From: Cladopsammia gracilis
Taxonomy: Eukaryota; Cnidaria; Anthozoa; Scleractinia; Dendrophylliidae
Direction of reading: 5' to 3'
Assembly (NCBI GenBank): GCA_022457155.1
Contig: JAJGOT010000003.1
Span: forward strand, 984,501-1,048,500
Length of the DNA: 64,000 bases
Below are positions 54,814 to 62,040 of the stretch, piece after piece; positions within the stretch are counted from its first letter, which is position 1; every line of letters starts with the position of its first letter. The translations under genes and the position numbers were made by a program. A model generated the notes under the pieces. It was not told the origin of the DNA, did no database searches, and saw only the letters and a program-made list of their open reading frames with translations.

Positions 54814-57800
54814 ATTCTTGGATTACCCTTACACTACCAAGGTGTTCAAAATTAAAGTTACAGAAAATCCTAAACTGTATTTTATAAAAATTAATGCTGA
54901 AAAACAAACCACACTAAAGGAAAGTGCTGCTCTGGCAATGCAAAATCCACAGTGCATGAAAATATTATGGGCGAAAGCATGATGTACATGTACACCCCTT
55001 TTGCTCCGAGGCTTTCATTTAAATGGTCACAACGTAAAATTTTATTATAAAAGTTTGTTCACCTACCAGAGGTGATCATACAATAGCCCTTATCGTAGAT
55101 GAGTATGCCATGCCAGCATATCAGCGGTTTCTCGCTTTCTTGACCCTATAGTCTCATTTTGATGTTTACGAGAACCTCTGATGACGATGAGCATAAACAT
55201 CAAAACGAGACTATAAGGTCAAGAAAGTGAGAAACCGCTGATATGTTGGCGTGGCGTACTCATCTTCGATAAGGGCCATTGCAGTTTTGATTTATTAGGG
55301 TTGGAGTCATTAAGAAAAGAGTATAAGTTACACAAATACATATATGCATGTGAAATGTATCTATTTTCTCTCCTCAGGGTGGCGTAATGGCCATTATCAT
55401 CAACTGGGATTGTGATTTTGATCCTTTAACTTATTCCTGTCAACCCAAGTACACATTTAGAAGGTAATTTCACTTTGTAAAATATCTTGAAAAGTTATAA
55501 CCATCAAGAATTTAGGATCACATCTACACATAGATAAATTAAGGTGACTCCATATAGTTATTGGCCAAGTTTCCAAATAAAATATACACTAGGCATACAT
55601 GTAATATACACATACACGTAGCTTAGGCTTTTTCGTTTACGGAGAAGTCTAATTTGGCAGTCTTGTCTCACTACCATGGCAACCAATGATTGAGTTGTTG
55701 GGCTTGTTGTTCAAGGCTAGCAAACCTCTCAACAGATTTTCTCAGTTTTTGCATGGTAAATATTCATGATTTTGGGTGAAACAGAAGGAACATTCAGTAA
55801 GTCTAATCTGACAAAGCAATAAAAAAAATCGATAATCACTTTTTTCATTTTCTACGTTTATTGGGTTTGTGTATCAACAAAAATTGCTGGGTTTTTTTGT
55901 AATCACGAACCAAGAAAATCCTACTAATTCGTCAATTTTTATAAACATTTACAATGTGGAATGCATGCAATAAACGTTTTAGCTACCATAAAAACCTTTA
56001 TTTTCATGATGTCATCAAAATAAACAAATGCGTGCTTGCGGCATTTTTGTGCCCATGCCTCGCGCGCCAAAGAACTATACGGAGCCACCTAAAGTATGCA
56101 CCCATTATTTGATGGGTACATGTTGAAGACTGAAAGCGTGACCAAGTGCATGGTATGTTAATTGTTGTCATGTTGTATTTTCCAGGCTTGATGATGCTGA
56201 TGCCCCAATTGCTGCAGGGTATAACTTCAGGTAACCTATTAAAAATGGCTATATCTCTGTACTTTAGATAAGAACTCTTCACCGACACTGAGGTGAGTGG
56301 AATAAAGCCCTAAGTGACTTCTGATCAACTGCTAGATTCTCCTTCCAGTTTGTATTGTATATGCTCATGTAACAGGGAGAATTTGGCTTCAGATCAGGAG
56401 TCACTTACAACTTATCAACTTTATTGGTCTCATAAATTAAAAATAGGGCCTTATTCAAAATAATTTTTGGAAAATAAGGCCCTAAGTGACTCCTCGTCTA
56501 GAGCCAAATTCTCCCTTTGTTACATGAGCATATACAATACAAACTGGAAGGAGAATCTAGCAGTTGATCAGAAGTCACTTAGGGCTTTATTCCACTCACC
56601 CCTTATTGTTTTAGTATATACCAAACCAGTGGGTAGCCAGCCAAAAATACTTACTTTGATTATGACAAATGGGGAAAAAATTGCGCACAAAATCCAGAAT
56701 AATGCCGCTAGCAGGGTAGGAGGTGAACAGCAAATACATGCACTATTCCGAGTTCGAGTAGGCAAAAGACCATGCGGAAAACAGTATCCACAGGTTTGGC
56801 ACTCTGATTAGCTACTCAAAGGTAGAAAAGTGTAATATTCTACCCTGGGTATTGTTATTAATGACATGGTAATAAGATATGGAGAATCGCTCTGGCCTGG
56901 GACAAGCCCAAGACCAGGCGAAGTTGGGGTCAGAGAGGATCAAGCCCGACTTACTCGATCGGGTGGGAGGGTGGGTTGCCAAATTCTACCTTTTTGCGGC
57001 CTCGAGTAGAGTGATGGGGTGGGGCACATGTAACTTCTTTTATAGTCTCATTAACATAATCCCCAGGGTATTAATTACCAATGCAAATTGAGTTTGCATA
57101 GTATTTGTTGTACACCTCAGGCATTTTTCTTGATTTCTTGCACTATTTTTTCTTCACATTTGTCAGAAATAAAGTAATTATTTTTGGCTGGCTTTTCACT
57201 TGTGTAGTATTAAGTTAACTATCTTTTAGACTTCTTTCTTCACTAAATGATGTATTTTTTCATATCTGTTTTTTTCTAGATATGCCAGGTACTATGAAAA
57301 GGATGGAAAGTTGCACCGAACCTTATTTAAAGCTTATGGAATCCGCTACGTTGTAATGGTGTATGGTCAGGTATGTTACTAAGGCATGATTTGTGCTATG
57401 CATTCAGGTCCTCTCGAATGAAACATTAACCGTACTGCACATTGCATTTTACTTTGATTGGTTTGCAATTTAATACCAAAACGTATTGCGAAGGGAGTTT
57501 AACATAGCGTTTCAGTTGTGTGGTTAATGAGTTTTCTGGAGCTTGTATTACCTCAGGTTTTATAGAGCAGTTTTTTTTTACTTGAGTATCGTAAAACTAA
57601 AACCATAGTATTCACTCTAACCAATCACAACAGGCGTACACAGTCCAATGAACCAATCAGAACTCAAAGCAAATTTTACATGTACATGTAGCCATCCCAA
57701 GCGCGGGAAAACCCATGCCAACAACTAGCAATTGGTTTTGGTTTTGCTGCTGGTTGGATCACAGAGCGTAGCAATGCAGAACCAAAGCAATTGCAGAATT

Positions 57801-60389
57801 ACTTTTGACACGTAATTGTAAACCGCTCTAAGCGTCAACAAGTGAACTTACAAATTTACTTTTAATTTTGCGCATGGCATGCATATTTTTTTATGCATGA
57901 TTTCCAGAGCATGCGGAAAACACTATCCACAGGTTTTGGCTTGTGCTAATATACTATATAGTAATAGATATTATTTTGTGCGCACTCTGATTAGCTACTC
58001 AAATAGCCATCCCAAGCGCGGGAAAACGCATGCCAACAACGAGCAATAGTCCAGTTTCGAATTCGCTATGACCGCTGAATTCAAACACCAATGACACATT
58101 GATACAGGGTTAGACTCGACCTGATACCGGCAGAAGGTGCGTGAAATTTGAAAATTAAACAATAGACAGAGCCCTGAACAGGTCATCTTCTCGCCTGAAT
58201 TTGTGAATATTTTACATCAGGTCGAGTCTAACCCTGTATTAATGTGACATTGGTGTTTGAATTCAGCGGTCATAGCGAAAAAATTCGAAACTGCACAATT
58301 GGTTTTGGTTTTGCTACTGGTTGGATCACAGCAACTAAGGGCTCGTGTTCTTGCATTATCGTCAGCAGTATTGCGCAGAAGGTCTCCACGTATGTACCCA
58401 AACCGATAAAAGCAAACATCTACCTAAATTTTTAACGAAATCATCGTTGCAAGTGATTTCCGTCACCGTAACTAAAACAGTTGTTTTATTTATTGTTTGC
58501 TTTTCAGGGTGGTAAATTCAGTGTTGTACCGTTGTTTGTCAATTTAGGCTCTGGTCTTGCTCTTCTTGGAATCGTAAGTTGATCATTTTTTAGCTGTTTA
58601 GTCCTCTTTGCATCCACGAAATGTGCTCATTCGATCTGGAATGGTGTACTTTATTAATACATTGTCACTTTAAAAGACCTTTTCAACTATTTAATGTGGC
58701 TGAACATTATTTAGGCACAGTTAAGCTCGAGCCAATGTGGTCAGCTGTTTCGCCTTCTGACCTGTGAGGCGGCGCATGGGGGATACGTGGGGCTTCCGTT
58801 GTGTATTGCATTTCATATGCATTTCATTCTGCTGATGTTCAAGGATCAATATTGCTCGCAGTGTTGCTATGGATATCTATGGATACCTCGTTGCTGTGTA
58901 TGTATCGCGTCAGGCACCCCGCTCCCAAGGGCAGTACGCAGCTCTTACAAGGTCTTCTCTGATTTGCTGAGAAAACAGTAGAACAAACAACACAACAATG
59001 GGCCCTAGACCTAAAAACCATAGAGCTGCGTGATACACAGGTCCAATGAAATTAGAGATTGTTATGAGCTGCGTGGTATCTGCGCTCCCAAGCTCATCTA
59101 TATTGGCAATGAATTTAATGAGTCTCTCAACCAATTATTTCTCATCTATTACAGGCGACAGTGCTATGTGATGTAGTTGTGTTGTACGTGGTGAAAAGGA
59201 AGTCATACTACAGAGCGCAAAAATACCAGTATGTGAATGATCCAGAAGAAGAATCCGAGGTAAATAGCCGTCAATATTATCACTGATGTTTTCTTTTTAT
59301 ATACAGCTATTTCAATTAACGTTGTCGGATGAAAAAGGCGAAAAGCCAAGACCACAAGGTAGTATGGGATTTTCATACAATGGCTATTAACCCTAACCCA
59401 TACTACCTTGCGGTCTTGGCTTTAAGCTTTCATCCGACAACGTTAATTGAAATAGCTGTATATTCCGCTGATACAGTAGTTAAAAACACGGTAAATCGTA
59501 ATTGATGTTACATTTGTAATAGGTTCACAGCCATTTCCTTTTTACATTTGTTTGATAATGGAGAATAACAAAATAGCTGTGAACAGACTAAATATATTAC
59601 ACTAAATTTGATGTTTTCGTTACAGGATTGAGTAAGGGCAGTACATGTAGGAAAAGAGATTAAGGTAGACAGCATCCCAAGACGTTCCGTAGACTATTGA
59701 TACGCTTACCGATTGTACGGAAAGTTTTAATTAATTTTTTTTCCAGAAGAGATTTCCCTTCACTTTTTCTGTGCGTGTAATTCTCATTTTCTGTAAGGGC
59801 AAATGCAACGTAAAAAGCATGGTAATGTGGGTGTATGCGGTGGGTCCAGTCGTACGGAAAGTTTTAATTTATTTGTTTTCCAGAAGAGATTTCCCTTCAC
59901 TTTTTCTGTGCGTGTAATTCTCATTTTCTGTAAGGGCAAATGCAACGTAAAAAGCATGGTAACGTGGGTGTATGCAGTGGGTTCAGTCTTGAGTCAGACT
60001 GCCAAACAGTCCATTTTGTGTTGCGCCGTGGCACGAACTTGCGCGATCTTCCAAGCTAAACAAAGGTCTGGATGGTGCTTAGTGCTTCGCGCTTTCGGCG
60101 GTTCACACATCCCGCCGCAAGTTTTGAAAGAGAAAAACGACTGTTTTGTAGTCTTTAGTCGACTTTAAGAGAAGTGAATGGGGATTGGCTTGGTTATCTG
60201 CCCCGTGAATTTTTCTTTCACAATTCTCAATAAACATGTGCAACTATCTCTTAGCCGAAAAAAAATAAACGTGTGTTTTTAGTATTGTTTACTGCTGTAC
60301 TGAAATTAAACTTTCTCTTCTCCATTATTTTACAGAAGACTGCATTACTCTATGATACCAGGAGTGTATCACATGACTCAAGTCCATGA
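33686..60389 (+). CDS. P2RX4: P2X purinergic receptor (P2X4-like), ATP-gated cation channel, 12 exons, complete
   Basis: P2X subunits form trimeric cation channels in the plasma membrane, opened by extracellular ATP. Joining 33686-33819, 35538-35715, 37050-37197, 41562-41685, 44131-44214, 54507-54648, 55378-55463, 56186-56230, 57280-57370, 58508-58573, 59155-59259 and 60336-60389 gives 418 residues, usual family length, with correct GT/AG and phase throughout. Seen: N-terminal YNTSK (the TxK kinase motif); TM1 about 31-50; K67 and K69 in TTKVKG; F206-T207; N312-F313-R314; K331 (the ATP site); ten ectodomain cysteines with the family spacing; TM2 about 350-378; and the C-terminal trafficking motif YRAQK (385-389). 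The ATG fits MAGxCxAL of P2X4. The symbol denotes the closest vertebrate type, not proven orthology. Introns are large (intron 5 is 10.3 kb) and repeat-rich. Confidence 0.95.
34400..34497. repeat. 98-bp palindrome with no loop, in P2X intron 1
   Basis: The halves meet at CATTACGTAATG (centre 34448/34449) with a single mismatch. Ends are CTCTGATGAC / GTCATCAGAG. It can extrude as a cruciform. Confidence 0.93.
34514..34914. mobile_element. ~400-bp foldback element in P2X intron 1
   Basis: GAAACCCATAAGTGGGTTGAAA near 34519-34540 is inverted at about 34889-34912. Inner pairs AGCTTCCGA / TCGGAAGCT and CCATATTTGGAAA / TTTCCAAATATGG also match. It directly follows the 98-bp palindrome. Confidence 0.7.
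35538..35715 (+). CDS. P2RX4: P2X exon 2
   Basis: It encodes the end of TM1 ([13 protein letters not shown]), then VTTKVKG with ATP-binding K67 and K69, an NLT sequon and [13 protein letters not shown]. The acceptor is CTTTTCAG and the donor GTAATTTG. Confidence 0.94.
35816..36002. mobile_element. ~187-bp hairpin MITE in P2X intron 2
   Basis: The arms ACAAATAGATTCCATTT / AAATGGAATCTATTTGT, GTGTCTGTTCAGT / ACTGAACAGACAC and GACGTCAAAATGTGGTAAG / its inverse fold around a loop with GAGCCGCAGGCGAGTG. The loop style matches the MITE at 15421. A further inverted pair (TTATACAATGAAC / GTTCATTGTATAA) spans 36002-36345. Confidence 0.85.
36839..36920. repeat. Dispersed repeat, copy 1
   Basis: The stretch starting CAATGCAAAATCCACAGTGC and ending CCCCTTTTGCTCCGAG is nearly identical to 54938-55011. 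Confidence 0.75.
37050..37197 (+). CDS. P2RX4: P2X exon 3
   Basis: It encodes [20 protein letters not shown] and three of the ten conserved cysteines (TCPED, VSCKN, DCQA). The acceptor is CTATTGCAG and the donor GTGAGTTTG. Confidence 0.94.
37495..37760. repeat. 33-bp minisatellite (GGTTAGCGAACACACCCTGC)
   Basis: About seven to eight units of GGTTAGCGAACACACCCTGC plus AAACTAAGTGGGC, lying in P2X intron 3. Confidence 0.9.
38169..38314. mobile_element. hAT-like 146-bp MITE, copy 2, with 8-bp target duplication
   Basis: It has the same ends and length as 18242-18387. The flanks GATAGCAG (38161-38168) and GATAGCCG (38315-38322) match at 7 of 8 bases. Confidence 0.88.
38368..38515. repeat. Dispersed repeat, copy 1 (second copy about 58930-59070)
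   Basis: Shared phrases: GCAGCTCTTACAAGGTCTTC, TCTGATTTGCTGAGAAAACA and CAGGTCCAATGAAATTAGAG. The two copies are close to 90 percent alike by eye. Confidence 0.75.
39150..39222 (+). repeat. tRNA-derived SINE-like fragment with A and B boxes
   Basis: TAGCTCAGTGG (A box-like) and GTTCGAATC (B box) are spaced as in a tRNA gene, but the stems do not pair well. This looks like a SINE head or tRNA pseudogene. It lies inside the Mutator-like element. Confidence 0.45.
39475..39605. repeat. Inverted repeat within the Mutator-like element
   Basis: GGCGCCATTTGTAAAGAGTA pairs with TACTCTTTACAAATGGCGCC across a loop near 39535. Confidence 0.85.
39935..40290. repeat. 43-bp minisatellite A (CCGTTCGAACAGCTCAAGCT)
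   Basis: About eight units: CCGTTCGAACAGCTCAAGCT, then ATCCATTCAAAAAAATCATCAG. It begins at the right target duplication of the Mutator-like element and is related to the array at 40960-41290. Confidence 0.88.
40428..40838. mobile_element. 411-bp foldback element between the two 43-bp arrays
   Basis: GTTTTTCATTTTAACGGATT pairs with AATTTGTTAAAATGAAAAAC. Inner arms GGAAAATGACGTCAC / GTGACGTCATTTTCC and GATTCTGAAAGAGCATG / its inverse extend pairing to about 180 bases per arm. Confidence 0.85.
40960..41290. repeat. 43-bp minisatellite B (CCGTTCAGTCGTTGGACCTC)
   Basis: About seven units: CCGTTCAGTCGTTGGACCTC, then ATCCGTTCAAAAATTTTCTTCAG. Same length and partly the same sequence as array A. 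Confidence 0.88.
41562..41685 (+). CDS. P2RX4: P2X exon 4
   Basis: It encodes [14 protein letters not shown] to [10 protein letters not shown], with cysteines 4-6. The length of 124 bases is not a multiple of three, so skipping it would shift the frame. A dense TGCATG cluster lies 217 bases downstream. Confidence 0.93.
41902..42038 (+). promoter_or_regulatory. Cluster of about twelve TGCATG motifs downstream of P2X exon 4
   Basis: TGCATG occurs about twelve times in 137 bases, many overlapping as GCATGCATG. In RNA, UGCAUG is the RBFOX splicing-factor site. It starts 217 bases past the exon 4 donor, the position where such sites usually promote exon inclusion. A simple GCAT microsatellite is the alternative explanation. 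Confidence 0.45.
42060..43297. other. P2X intron 4, AT-rich, no gene seen
   Basis: I see no exon. Around 43015-43140 there is a repeat of GAAACATGTTT and ATCATGAT phrases. Confidence 0.5.
43299..43623. mobile_element. 325-bp foldback element in P2X intron 4
   Basis: The outer ends GTGGTTCCAGAAAATAT (43302 on) and ATATTTTCTGGAACCAC (to 43621) are inverse. An inner hairpin spans 43481-43602 (GTGGTTCAATTTTATCCTTG / its inverse). Confidence 0.82.
44131..44214 (+). CDS. P2RX4: P2X exon 5
   Basis: It encodes [18 protein letters not shown] and VQWPKFKES, containing the F-T pair of the ATP pocket. The acceptor is TCTGTACAG and the donor GTAAGT. Confidence 0.93.
45246..46559. mobile_element. 1.3-kb foldback element with ~120-bp TIRs and four internal palindromic modules
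   Basis: The left TIR (AATAAAATGTACCAAAAACC on) matches the right end inverted for about 120 bases, including GCTTGCTGGTAGTTCCATGC and CAGACCTCTGATATGGC. Inside, four ~140-bp modules at about 45413-45552, 45633-45774, 45992-46133 and 46246-46392 are each a palindrome (GCCGTCTTTCCCGTGAAATC ... inverse). The second is in reverse orientation. They are separated by A/T-only spacers. No coding frame. Confidence 0.85.
47140..49965. repeat. Degenerate direct-repeat block adjoining the recombinase gene
   Basis: Several phrases recur in order: TTTTCTACAAGCATTTCATG, GACCCCAAAACCTCAAAATC, CATGCAAAGAACTTTCAATG and GCAAATGTCTGCGCCGATGG, three to six times each. Copies 47823-48310 and 49132-49616 are almost identical and 1309 bases apart. 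The last unit runs directly into the recombinase stop codon. Confidence 0.85.
49966..51756 (-). CDS. Crypton-like tyrosine recombinase fused to a C-terminal Myb/SANT domain, single exon, 596 aa
   Basis: Tyrosine recombinases cut and rejoin DNA through a covalent Tyr-DNA link; this one probably acts in the nucleus. Seen: a C2H2-like finger at residues 40-64 (C40, C45, H59, H64); a helical core-binding-like region about 110-280; and a catalytic set R307 ([11 protein letters not shown]), H402-x-x-R405 (VHPTRYRQ), H432 (KHSS) and Y441, with the H to Y spacing of nine usual for the family. An acidic, lysine-rich linker (462-535) follows. A Myb/SANT domain spans about 539-587 ([21 protein letters not shown]559, then [13 protein letters not shown]), resembling TRF/telobox Myb folds. 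There is no intron and the frame is intact. GC content looks higher than the surrounding intron. The last four codons and the stop come from the adjacent repeat. It lies antisense within P2X intron 5. It could be an active Crypton-like element or a domesticated gene. Confidence 0.82.
   Translation of the reverse strand: MVLEMNKREDEIDWSKLANASPKPKRLHLEEDDSDGLFHCPLQTCNHDGFTSQRGCRKHVKNKHRWYFHFDEKPNSTEIEAACLGNAENEADADQKARRKIRTIASFDMSSDIARDFSSWLTGSGGGCKSDRQAQQIVSKCLKFLKFCCEDEEELTFDIVDFSLCSPNLLFKFVDTMQDDWKLGHAGRLGYLDAIAELGDFRKVNGASDSILRGLSSTEMYLKRVRKTVSKMMRLQWTSELDIDALEAKGHWATLEELLQVVARFLPRYEGVLNACREKQGTVSPLDLSFATKFLAVYLFIKVKGSRPMTYQYLTVEMANKAKTNGGFIDQKMFKTAGKYGFDSLFLTDTSMQVLDGYINHIRPLLKPTCDYVLVTRNGGQQNKLGELMSKLVFDATGKYVHPTRYRQIVETESSKHLSSSAQSAISEDQKHSSVVARVHYQKQRSREVATKAHEFLERLHGDKGSELEMDVRSRLSDKSTSSQEQDDDVKGDMSSADEVETSPKTPPRPKPLRRVASLKTERASKATEIGAKRKQMLFTPEEDRYLKTGLERHGYGQWQAILRDPEFHFQTGRTANSLLSRAARRFGSHPKSCHK
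51880..52454. repeat. Non-tandem stretch scattered with GGAAC-n-GTTCC palindromes
   Basis: In the 5' flank of the recombinase gene, GGAAC and GTTCC recur as inverted pairs with varied spacers (for example near 52120, 52170, 52200-52235, 52317, 52435). The sequence between them is otherwise unlike the regular array. Confidence 0.7.
52455..53490. repeat. Palindromic tandem array, ~62-65-bp units, about 16 copies
   Basis: Each unit has two hairpins: AAATAGGAAC-ACGA-GTTCCTATTT and AAATAGGAAC-CATTT-GTTCCTTTT. They are separated by GCTAC and by CACCTGAG(AG)T. Units vary by two bases (GAGTA or GAGAGTA) and by one (ACGA or ACGAA). More degenerate GGAAC/GTTCC motifs continue to about 53640. Confidence 0.92.
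53750..54180. repeat. Degenerate GATGATGAT-rich tract
   Basis: Interrupted GAT/GTG triplets, probably an aged microsatellite leading into the perfect one at 54190. Confidence 0.6.
54191..54348. repeat. Compound microsatellite (GAT)n(GGT)n
   Basis: About 19 GAT triplets switch to about 33 GGT triplets without interruption. All open frames through it (poly-His, poly-Pro, poly-Val, poly-Thr) are artefacts. It lies about 160 bases upstream of P2X exon 6. Confidence 0.97.
54507..54648 (+). CDS. P2RX4: P2X exon 6
   Basis: It encodes [18 protein letters not shown] and [13 protein letters not shown], with cysteines 7 and 8 and a sequon NAS. The acceptor is GTCTTACAG and the donor GTAACAC. Confidence 0.94.
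54783..54812. repeat. (TTG)n microsatellite
   Basis: About ten TTG triplets, preceded by TTATTTGTAAATAAA, in P2X intron 6. Possibly a retroposon tail. Confidence 0.8.
54938..55011. repeat. Dispersed repeat, copy 2
   Basis: Nearly identical to 36839-36920. Confidence 0.75.
55081..55281. mobile_element. 201-bp hairpin MITE in P2X intron 6
   Basis: CAATAGCCCTTATCG pairs with CGATAAGGGCCATTG. The inner arms AGCGGTTTCTCGCTTTCTTG and CTATAGTCTCATTTTGATGT pair with their inverses. Confidence 0.87.
55378..55463 (+). CDS. P2RX4: P2X exon 7
   Basis: It encodes [16 protein letters not shown] and SCQPKYTFR, with cysteines 9 and 10. The acceptor is CTCCTCAG and the donor GTAATTTC. Confidence 0.94.
56186..56230 (+). 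CDS. P2RX4: P2X exon 8 (45-bp microexon)
   Basis: It encodes [14 protein letters not shown]. With exon 9 it completes the NFR triad that binds ATP phosphate. The acceptor is TTTTCCAG and the donor GTAACC. Confidence 0.92.
56292..56600. mobile_element. 309-bp foldback element in P2X intron 8
   Basis: GGTGAGTGGAATAAAGCCCT pairs with AGGGCTTTATTCCACTCACC. The arms extend about 115 bases, including CTAGATTCTCCTTCCAGTTT and its inverse. Confidence 0.9.
57280..57370 (+). CDS. P2RX4: P2X exon 9
   Basis: It encodes [20 protein letters not shown] and [10 protein letters not shown], containing ATP-binding K331. The acceptor is TTTTCTAG and the donor GTATGTT. Confidence 0.94.
57600..58345. repeat. E2F-like-core repeat, two copies, one split by an insertion
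   Basis: The stretch CCATCCCAAGCGCGGGAAAA to GGTTGGATCACAG at 57692-57765 recurs at 58006-58333, interrupted by the element at 58048-58295. Confidence 0.8.
58048..58295. mobile_element. 248-bp foldback element inserted into the E2F-like repeat, 4-bp duplication
   Basis: The ends CAGTTTCGAATTCGCTATG and its near inverse frame long arms (ACCGCTGAATTCAAACACCA). The intact copy at 57692-57765 shows the empty site. CAAT is present once there and twice here (58044-58047, 58296-58299). Confidence 0.82.
58508..58573 (+). CDS. P2RX4: P2X exon 10 (start of TM2)
   Basis: It encodes [20 protein letters not shown] and GI, the pore-lining half of TM2, with the usual gating-region pattern N/L-G-SG-AL-G. 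The acceptor is GCTTTTCAG and the donor GTAAGTTG. Confidence 0.94.
58930..59070. repeat. Dispersed repeat, copy 2 (see 38368-38515)
   Basis: It shares GCAGCTCTTACAAGGTCTTC and CAGGTCCAATGAAATTAGAG with the first copy. Lies in P2X intron 10. Confidence 0.75.
59155..59259 (+). CDS. P2RX4: P2X exon 11
   Basis: It encodes [20 protein letters not shown] then [15 protein letters not shown]: the end of TM2 and the YxxxK stabilising and trafficking motif. The acceptor is TATTACAG and the donor GTAAATAG. Confidence 0.93.
59299..59462. mobile_element. 164-bp hairpin MITE in P2X intron 11
   Basis: ATACAGCTATTTCAATTAAC and GTTGTCGGATGAAA pair with inverses ending GTAT at 59461. The inner arms CCAAGACC.CAAGGTAGTATG also pair. 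Confidence 0.88.
59719..59990. repeat. Direct duplication of ~136 bp in P2X intron 11
   Basis: Two copies (about 59719-59853 and 59854-59990) share CCAGAAGAGATTTCCCTTCA and GGCAAATGCAACGTAAAAAG. They differ at few positions, so the event is recent. Confidence 0.88.
60336..60389 (+). CDS. P2RX4: P2X exon 12 with stop
   Basis: It encodes [17 protein letters not shown] and TGA at 60387-60389. The acceptor is TTATTTTACAG. An upstream acceptor TTCGTTACAG at about 59625 would instead end the protein after one residue (GAT TGA), so a shorter tail is possible. Confidence 0.85.
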   Translation, partial: KTALLYDTRSVSHDSSP

Positions 60390-60536
60390 CTAACAGAATA
60401 GTACTGAGTTAAGAACGCTTTATCGACGAAGCCTTTTCACAAAGTGAGCCGGTAGACTGTATGGCCTTCTTACACAACAGGAGTCGAGCGAAGTGGGGGT
60501 CATCCTGTCCTTATTCAGTGGAGATTCTTTCTGTTT

Positions 60537-60542
60537 AATAAA
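60537..60542 (+). terminator. Candidate polyadenylation signal AATAAA for P2X
   Basis: It lies 148 bases past the stop codon and is followed by a T-rich stretch. Confidence 0.6.
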
Positions 60543-61290
60543 TATTCTTCATGTTTATGACCGAGCGTTGGATCTAACAAAACGTTACTTAGAGAAAGCC
60601 TTACTCTGACGGAAATGAAAACGTCTGCACTGCCTGACACTGAAAACATTCCTGGTATCTTGTATGAATATCAGTAAAATAATGCGTCTAGCGGAATGAC
60701 CAATACAGAACTGCGATTCTGCGCACGTCATGGCTGGCTAGTTCAGTTTAGTTAATCATACTATGGTTTGAGGAAGCTTAGAGGTAGCAACCCTCGAGGC
60801 GCACAAGATGATCATTTTGTGTTTTTATTACAGTGCGGCTAATAAAACAATGAACGACCAAAATATTTCTGGAATGTTAATAGTAACCAATGACGTGCGA
60901 GATCTTGTACCAAAAGTCTTCCAGCAATCACCGAAAAACTGCAACTCAAATCTGATTGGTTGCAACACAGTCAACATTTCAGAAATATTTTTAACGTTCA
61001 TGGTTTTATTATAAATTGTTGAATTATTATAAATTATCAATGCCTGCTCTTTAGATGTAAAAGGGATTTTGCAGTTCACCATAGGGAGCTTATGGATGTT
61101 GTTCTGGTAAACCAAGCGACATCTGTAGTTATTTGATAGAAGGTAAGGACTATATTGTGGCTCGTCGCTTTATTGGCGCAATAAACTACTTGCTATATTG
61201 GAAGTTCCAGGATTGTGAGAGAGGAGTGGGTAAAGTATACCTCGGTTTATGGGCCGATAAACTGTAGAAAGATGTGGTCCATTGTTTATG

Positions 61291-62040
61291 GTGTTTCGAT
61301 ATAGTTTCCTGGAGGTGATACCTACATTTTTCAATCGGCATTTAAGCAGTCTTCTCCAAGTCAGATCAACGTGAAATTTTCACCACTATCTTGAAGTAAT
61401 TTCACAAAACCAGAGTTATTCTCTCGATCAATTTATTATCAGTACAATGTATACAAATAGTAAGGTTAAAAATGTTATTGCGAATTAATTGAAATGAAAC
61501 ATACAGAATTTTTTTATTCTTGCAAAATGTATATGCCATATACCATATTTTAAGATGTCTATGTGGGATTATCAACGCGAAAGCTTAAATGCGCAAAATT
61601 TCACTTTTACTCATTTCGAAGTTTCTTGTTTATCGTCATCATGGTAATATCGATTTTACCAGAAAATATATCTTGCCCAACTTCAATTCAAAACCAGTTA
61701 GTAGTGAAAATTTCACGTTGATCTGACTTGGAAAAGACCGCTTAAAAGACGATTGAAAAATGCATGTATGGTCTCCAGAAAACTGGCCGTATTTATACTA
61801 GAGATGACCTTAGCGAGTAGACGACCTTAGCGCACCAAAGCGGCTAAGGTCGTCTAGTATAAATTCGAGAAAAAGGGAAGACGGCTTAGCCATCTGAAAT
61901 TAAGGGCGTTTGATGATCGATGACCTTAACGCGTAAGGTCGTCCCGAATTTACACTAGACGACCTTAACTAAAAGTGTTAAGGTCGTCTGGACAACTTAA
62001 CCGTCTTCTAGTATAAATACGGCCACTGTATCGAAACACC
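61291..62040. mobile_element. Foldback element with ~100-bp TIRs (GGTGTTTCGATA), host of a nested MITE
   Basis: The left arm from 61291 (GGTGTTTCGATATAGT, then CCAAGTCAGATCAACGTGAA) is inverted at the right end (to CGAAACACC at 62040). The right arm is interrupted by 61785-62024. TTAT-like sequence flanks both ends. Confidence 0.82.
61785..62024. mobile_element. 240-bp nested MITE, TIR GGCCGTATTTATACTAGA, 3-bp duplication ACT
   Basis: GGCCGTATTTATACTAGA at the left is exactly inverted at the right end. ACT flanks both sides (61782-61784, 62025-62027). Removing the element and one ACT restores gap-free pairing of the host arms. A 3-bp duplication suggests a PIF/Harbinger-type source. Internal GACGACCTTAGCG repeats. 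Confidence 0.9.
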
